DNA of 10,577 nucleotides, taken from positions 1-10,577 of the forward strand of contig SSTA01000384.1 in the NCBI GenBank assembly GCA_009469685.1, given 5' to 3'. The position numbers and the translations under genes were made by a program. Below are positions 8,467-10,577 of the stretch, piece after piece (within the stretch, counting starts at the first letter, position 1; each line of letters opens with the position of its first letter). The notes under the pieces were generated by a model. The model worked only from the letters and a program-made list of their open reading frames with translations. It ran no database searches and was not told the origin of the DNA. The stretch comes from Azonexaceae bacterium (lineage in GTDB: Bacteria > Pseudomonadota > Gammaproteobacteria > Burkholderiales > Rhodocyclaceae).

Positions 8467-8554
8467 TTATTGTCTTGCGCCCAGCTGGCAATCCTCAGTG
8501 GGGCCAGCAGGGCGCGATTGGGCAATTGTAGGCCGGTACGCCCGGCCGGCGCAA
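8467..8554 (-). promoter_or_regulatory. Candidate motA operon promoter region
   Basis: Two alternatives are visible on the minus strand. One is sigma-70-like: TTGCGC (8554-8549), 18 bases, TACAAT (8530-8525), giving a leader of about 100 bases. The other is a FliA-like -10, GACAATAA (8474-8467), which shares CAATAACG with the -10 region of the downstream candidate FliA promoter but has no convincing -35. Neither is strong. Together they suggest where the operon starts without deciding the sigma factor. Confidence 0.3.
8531..8547. repeat. Inverted repeat GGCCGG-n5-CCGGCC between divergent promoters
   Basis: Six-base perfect arms (8531-8536 and 8542-8547) flank TACGC. The repeat lies wholly in the spacer of the sigma-70-like motA promoter and upstream of the -10 of the divergent NUDIX gene. 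It could be a regulator site acting on both genes or simply a GC-rich palindrome. No regulator is recognised. Confidence 0.35.
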
Positions 8555-8555
8555 T

Positions 8556-8563
8556 GCTACACT
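8556..8563 (+). promoter_or_regulatory. Candidate extended -10 promoter of the NUDIX gene
   Basis: TGCTACACT (8555-8563) gives an extended -10 (TG, one base, TACACT) on the plus strand, about 45 bases before the GTG at 8607. No good -35 is seen at the proper distance (GGTACG at 8535-8540), which is tolerated in extended -10 promoters. Weak evidence. Confidence 0.3.
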
Positions 8564-8606
8564 GGGCTCTGCGGCTCGACCAAGCCGCAATTCCTTCTGT
8601 AGGCCC

Positions 8607-9152
8607 GTGATCAGATTCTGCACCCAATGCTCTGCCCAGGTTGTCGTCGAGGTTCCCGCCGGCGACAACCTGCCTCGTGCTGTTTGTAAGTGTTGTGGTC
8701 ACATTCACTACGAAAATCCGCGCCTGGTTGTCGGCTGCGTTTGCGAATGGGAGGGCGCCATTCTTCTGTGCCGCCGTGCTATCGAACCACGGTATGGATT
8801 GTGGACCCTTCCCGCCGGCTTCATGGAGAACGGCGAAACCACGGCCGCTGCGGCTGCGCGAGAAACCCTCGAGGAGGCCTGCGCCGATGTTGCGATCGAC
8901 GAACCCTATGCCATGGTCAATGTCGCCCACATCAACCAGGTGCACTTGTTCTACCGTGGCCGGCTCAAGGAGCCGGTATATTCCGCCGGACCCGAAAGCC
9001 TGGAGGTCGCTTTGGTGCGGGAGGCGCACATTCCCTGGAACGAGCTCGCATTTCGCAGCGTAACGCTTTGCCTGCGCCGTTATTTCGATGACCTGCGCGC
9101 CGGGACCTTCGGTTTCCATACGGCGGATCTTGAGCCACTTGAGGGCTCATAG
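8607..9152 (+). CDS. Zinc-ribbon NUDIX hydrolase
   Basis: Hydrolase of a nucleoside diphosphate linked to another group; the exact substrate (ADP-ribose, NADH or another nucleotide) cannot be read from sequence. The start is GTG 8607, with no alternative start upstream in frame and only a weak ribosome site (TAGG). In the 181-residue product, Cys5, Cys8, Cys27 and Cys30 form an N-terminal zinc ribbon of the Nudix_N_2 type. A Nudix fold follows with LPAGFMENGE and the box Gly71, Glu77, Arg85-Glu86, Glu89-Glu90; the metal-binding glutamates are present. The late glycine of the Nudix box is replaced by Cys92. Length and layout fit common betaproteobacterial zinc-ribbon NUDIX proteins. It is divergent from motA and convergent with tonB, so it looks like a single-gene unit unrelated to chemotaxis. 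Confidence 0.93.
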   Translation: MIRFCTQCSAQVVVEVPAGDNLPRAVCKCCGHIHYENPRLVVGCVCEWEGAILLCRRAIEPRYGLWTLPAGFMENGETTAAAAARETLEEACADVAIDEPYAMVNVAHINQVHLFYRGRLKEPVYSAGPESLEVALVREAHIPWNELAFRSVTLCLRRYFDDLRAGTFGFHTADLEPLEGS

Positions 9153-9154
9153 CG

Positions 9155-9169
9155 GCCCCCGTTCGGGGC
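9155..9169. terminator. Possible weak bidirectional hairpin between convergent genes
   Basis: GCCCC at 9155-9159 pairs with GGGGC at 9165-9169 around a 5-base loop, in the 23-base gap between the NUDIX and tonB stop codons. There is no clear T tract on either side, so intrinsic termination is doubtful. Its position between converging genes is the main argument for it. Confidence 0.3.
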
Positions 9170-9175
9170 GACCAC

Positions 9176-9847
9176 CTAATCCTCGAGGGAAAATGAAACC
9201 GGGACGGATATCTTGATCGCATGACCACGAAGGCGATCGGGAAGCGGTGCAGAGGCCGCTGCCTGACTCAGGGTCGTCAGCGCTTGCCGATCCAGAATTT
9301 CATAGCCTGACGAGCGGCCAATCATGATTTCCGGCAGTTCCGCGGTTCCGTAGCTCAAGATCACTTCGGCGGTCCCAGTCAGTCCCCGTTCGCGAGCTCT
9401 GACCGGATAGTGGCGATAGCGCCGCGCTTCCCTCGCCAAGGCGAGGCGAAACTGCCTTACGCCGTCGGGATCTTCCTCAGGCGGTCGAGCCTCGGCCTGC
9501 GTCGTGGCCCGCGGCTGCTCGGCGGCGGGGGTGGCCTGTGTCGGAGAGGTCATCGCGATCGGCTCTGCGATCGTTGCACTGCTCTCATTGGCCGTTGGCG
9601 GATTTGGAGCTCGCGTCAGCGGCGCTCGCCGCGGATTCTCCTTCGGAAGCGGTTTCTGCTCCCACGGCGCTACAGCAGGTGGCTGAGGGGCGCTGGCCTT
9701 CTCCACCGCCAGCACCGCAATCAACGGGGTGCGCGGCGGTTCGGTCGGGCGCCGGGCATCCGAAGTGAAAAGAAGGGCGGCATGGGCGGCGAGGGAGAAC
9801 GCCAAGGCCTTCAACAGCCTGTCACCTGCCACTCCTGAAAACGCCAT
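9176..9847 (-). CDS. TonB-family energy transducer
   Basis: Periplasm-spanning protein that carries energy from the inner membrane to outer-membrane TonB-dependent receptors. The 223-residue protein has one N-terminal membrane helix (about 10-28), a long Pro/Ala/Glu-rich spacer (33-127) typical of TonB, and a C-terminal TonB domain (about 130-221) with YRHYPVRARERGLTGTAEV (144-162), RSSGYEILDRQAL (178-190) and a final strand KISVPVSFSLE. No exbB or exbD is adjacent and no TonB-dependent receptor lies in the window, so its partner system is unknown and the gene is left unnamed. The ATG is only 23 bases beyond the T tract of a strong terminator, leaving no normal promoter space between them. 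The ribosome site is weak. Confidence 0.88.
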   Translation of the reverse strand: MAFSGVAGDRLLKALAFSLAAHAALLFTSDARRPTEPPRTPLIAVLAVEKASAPQPPAVAPWEQKPLPKENPRRAPLTRAPNPPTANESSATIAEPIAMTSPTQATPAAEQPRATTQAEARPPEEDPDGVRQFRLALAREARRYRHYPVRARERGLTGTAEVILSYGTAELPEIMIGRSSGYEILDRQALTTLSQAAASAPLPDRLRGHAIKISVPVSFSLED

Positions 9848-9870
9848 CTCGATTCCCGCTCACACGCCCG

Positions 9871-9907
9871 AAAGAAACGGCCCCCGCCGCTCACCGGTCG
9901 GGGGCCG
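9871..9907 (-). terminator. Intrinsic terminator after the FixH-DUF3149 unit
   Basis: On the minus strand, a perfect 9-base stem, CGGCCCCCG (9878-9886) with CGGGGGCCG (9899-9907), closes a 12-base loop and is followed by TTTCTTT (9877-9871). It lies 35 bases after the DUF3149 stop codon and should end transcripts coming from the fixH side. It is the clearest terminator in the window. Confidence 0.8.
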
Positions 9908-9942
9908 CAGGCCTTGAGGTCGAGGCTTACCGAGCAACCGGC

Positions 9943-10083
9943 TCAGCCGCCTGACTTCTTGCTGTCTTCCTCAATCTTTTGGTTATAGAGCTTCACCATC
10001 AGGACGCCAATCACGACGACACCGACGATCACCCCCAAGCTCATCAGACCGAAATCACTGCCGAACAACAGTTCCCACGCCAT
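9943..10083 (-). CDS. Small single-pass membrane protein, DUF3149 family
   Basis: A 46-residue protein starting MAWELLFGSDFGLMSLGVIV. The WELLFGSDFGLMSL start is the hallmark of the DUF3149 family as I recall it; the function is unknown. It has one hydrophobic helix (about 13-32, rich in Val, Ile and Gly) and a charged tail KLYNQKIEEDSKKSGG that probably lies in the cytoplasm. The start is supported by a strong ribosome site, GGGAGGTGA, that includes the stop codon of the FixH gene; only two bases separate that stop from this ATG, so the two are very likely translationally coupled. The context suggests a link to cbb3 oxidase assembly or simply the operon tail. It is not CcoQ by sequence, although the size is similar. 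Confidence 0.85.
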   Translation of the reverse strand: MAWELLFGSDFGLMSLGVIVGVVVIGVLMVKLYNQKIEEDSKKSGG

Positions 10084-10085
10084 AG

Positions 10086-10577
10086 TCACCTCCCGGTTCC
10101 AGATTGAACGATCTTCGCTTCATCCGCTCCGGATCCCAACCGGAGCGGTTCCAGGACATCGGTTCGCCATTCTCCTTGCAGACGCCACAGCGCACCGGGC
10201 TCTTCAAGGGTGATGATCCAACGCCCCGAAATCTCGGCGGGCAAAGTCCCGCCATAAATTCCCTGCCCTTCGGCAGCCAGCACCACGGTCCGATCCTGGC
10301 CAGACCGTGTTGGGTGGATGAATTTCGCATTCAGTGTGGGCGGCAATTTGGCGTATTGGCCTGAGGTCATCACCACCCTCACCTGCAACCCGGAAATCAT
10401 GACATCGGCACGCAGGCCAAGTTCGCCAGCTTTGTGATCCCGCTGAAGTCGCTGATTGACCGCAAGGCCCTGCTTGTAATAGTCATCTTCAACCAAACCG
10501 TCGAAGCTTCCGACCGCCAGCCAGATCGTCACGGCCCCGGCAGCGATCACCGCAAGAGGACCCGCCATCAGGAGCCA
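10086..10577 (-). CDS. FixH-family protein (partial, N-terminus outside window)
   Basis: FixH (CcoH) proteins are membrane proteins involved in assembly of cbb3-type cytochrome oxidase. The frame is open to the right edge: 163 residues are visible, beginning WLLMAGPL, so the Met at 10568 is probably internal and the true start lies beyond the window. A membrane helix (WLLMAGPLAVIAAGAVTIWL) leads to the FixH hallmark DGLVEDDYYKQGLAVNQ, then a periplasmic beta-rich domain ending near LEEPGALWRLQGEW. The family is clear from the DDYYKQGLA motif. The gene is followed after two bases by the DUF3149 gene. Neighbouring cco genes (ccoNOP, ccoG) are expected to the right but cannot be seen. Confidence 0.9.
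   Translation of the reverse strand, partial: WLLMAGPLAVIAAGAVTIWLAVGSFDGLVEDDYYKQGLAVNQRLQRDHKAGELGLRADVMISGLQVRVVMTSGQYAKLPPTLNAKFIHPTRSGQDRTVVLAAEGQGIYGGTLPAEISGRWIITLEEPGALWRLQGEWRTDVLEPLRLGSGADEAKIVQSGTGR

Noticed and set aside
8420..8491. Longer N-terminus for MotA
   Set aside because: The later ATG has GGAAGG at good spacing and aligns with the start of E. coli MotA.
8325..9119. Minus-strand open frame of 264 codons across the NUDIX gene
   Set aside because: Overlaps both motA and the NUDIX gene. The NUDIX protein has a clear zinc ribbon and Nudix box, so this is a shadow.
1..10577. tRNA, rRNA, CRISPR array, insertion sequence or phage elements
   Set aside because: No clover-leaf sequence, spaced direct repeats, transposase or integrase frame, or terminal inverted repeats were seen. 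The region reads as ordinary core and housekeeping gene content.

Overview
The window looks like chromosomal DNA of a motile, flagellated betaproteobacterium, most likely of the Rhodocyclales or a nearby order. This is inferred from the GC-rich codon use, the E. coli-like MotA/MotB, the betaproteobacterial style of the chemotaxis proteins, and a FixH-DUF3149 pair of the kind found at the end of cbb3 oxidase gene clusters. No species can be named from the sequence alone.

Positions 1-8419 hold one long motility/chemotaxis block read leftward on the minus strand: motA, motB, a short receptor-like protein without a sensor domain, cheY, cheA, cheW and an Aer-like PAS chemoreceptor that runs off the left edge. 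Gaps are 17-81 bases and most genes have a clear ribosome binding site, so this looks like an operon, possibly with an internal promoter in the AT-rich gap after motB. MotA/MotB form the proton-driven stator. The receptors control CheA through CheW, and CheA phosphorylates CheY, which acts on the flagellar switch. No cheR, cheB, cheD or cheZ is visible.

Positions 8420-8606 form a divergent promoter region. To its right a zinc-ribbon NUDIX hydrolase is read rightward (8607-9152) and converges on a TonB-like protein read leftward (9176-9847). A strong intrinsic terminator (9871-9907) separates tonB from the upstream minus-strand pair: a 46-residue DUF3149 protein (9943-10083) and a FixH-family protein cut by the right edge. 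The last two suggest that a cbb3-type oxidase cluster lies to the right, which fits a microaerobic life style and an energy-sensing (Aer-like) receptor in the chemotaxis operon.

The most interesting points are: (1) the receptor-like protein upstream of cheY carries a FQDLxxQ motif resembling the CheZ phosphatase active site and ends in an acidic-hydrophobic GDVELF tail, raising the idea of a receptor/phosphatase hybrid; (2) the CheA linker contains six copies of an acidic-[FY]G[FL]F short motif, conserved in protein but not in codons; (3) the PAS receptor changes codon usage sharply at the start of its signalling domain, as if that part came from another receptor gene; (4) a plausible sigma-28 promoter precedes the receptor-like gene, with its -10 element inside a perfect inverted repeat.
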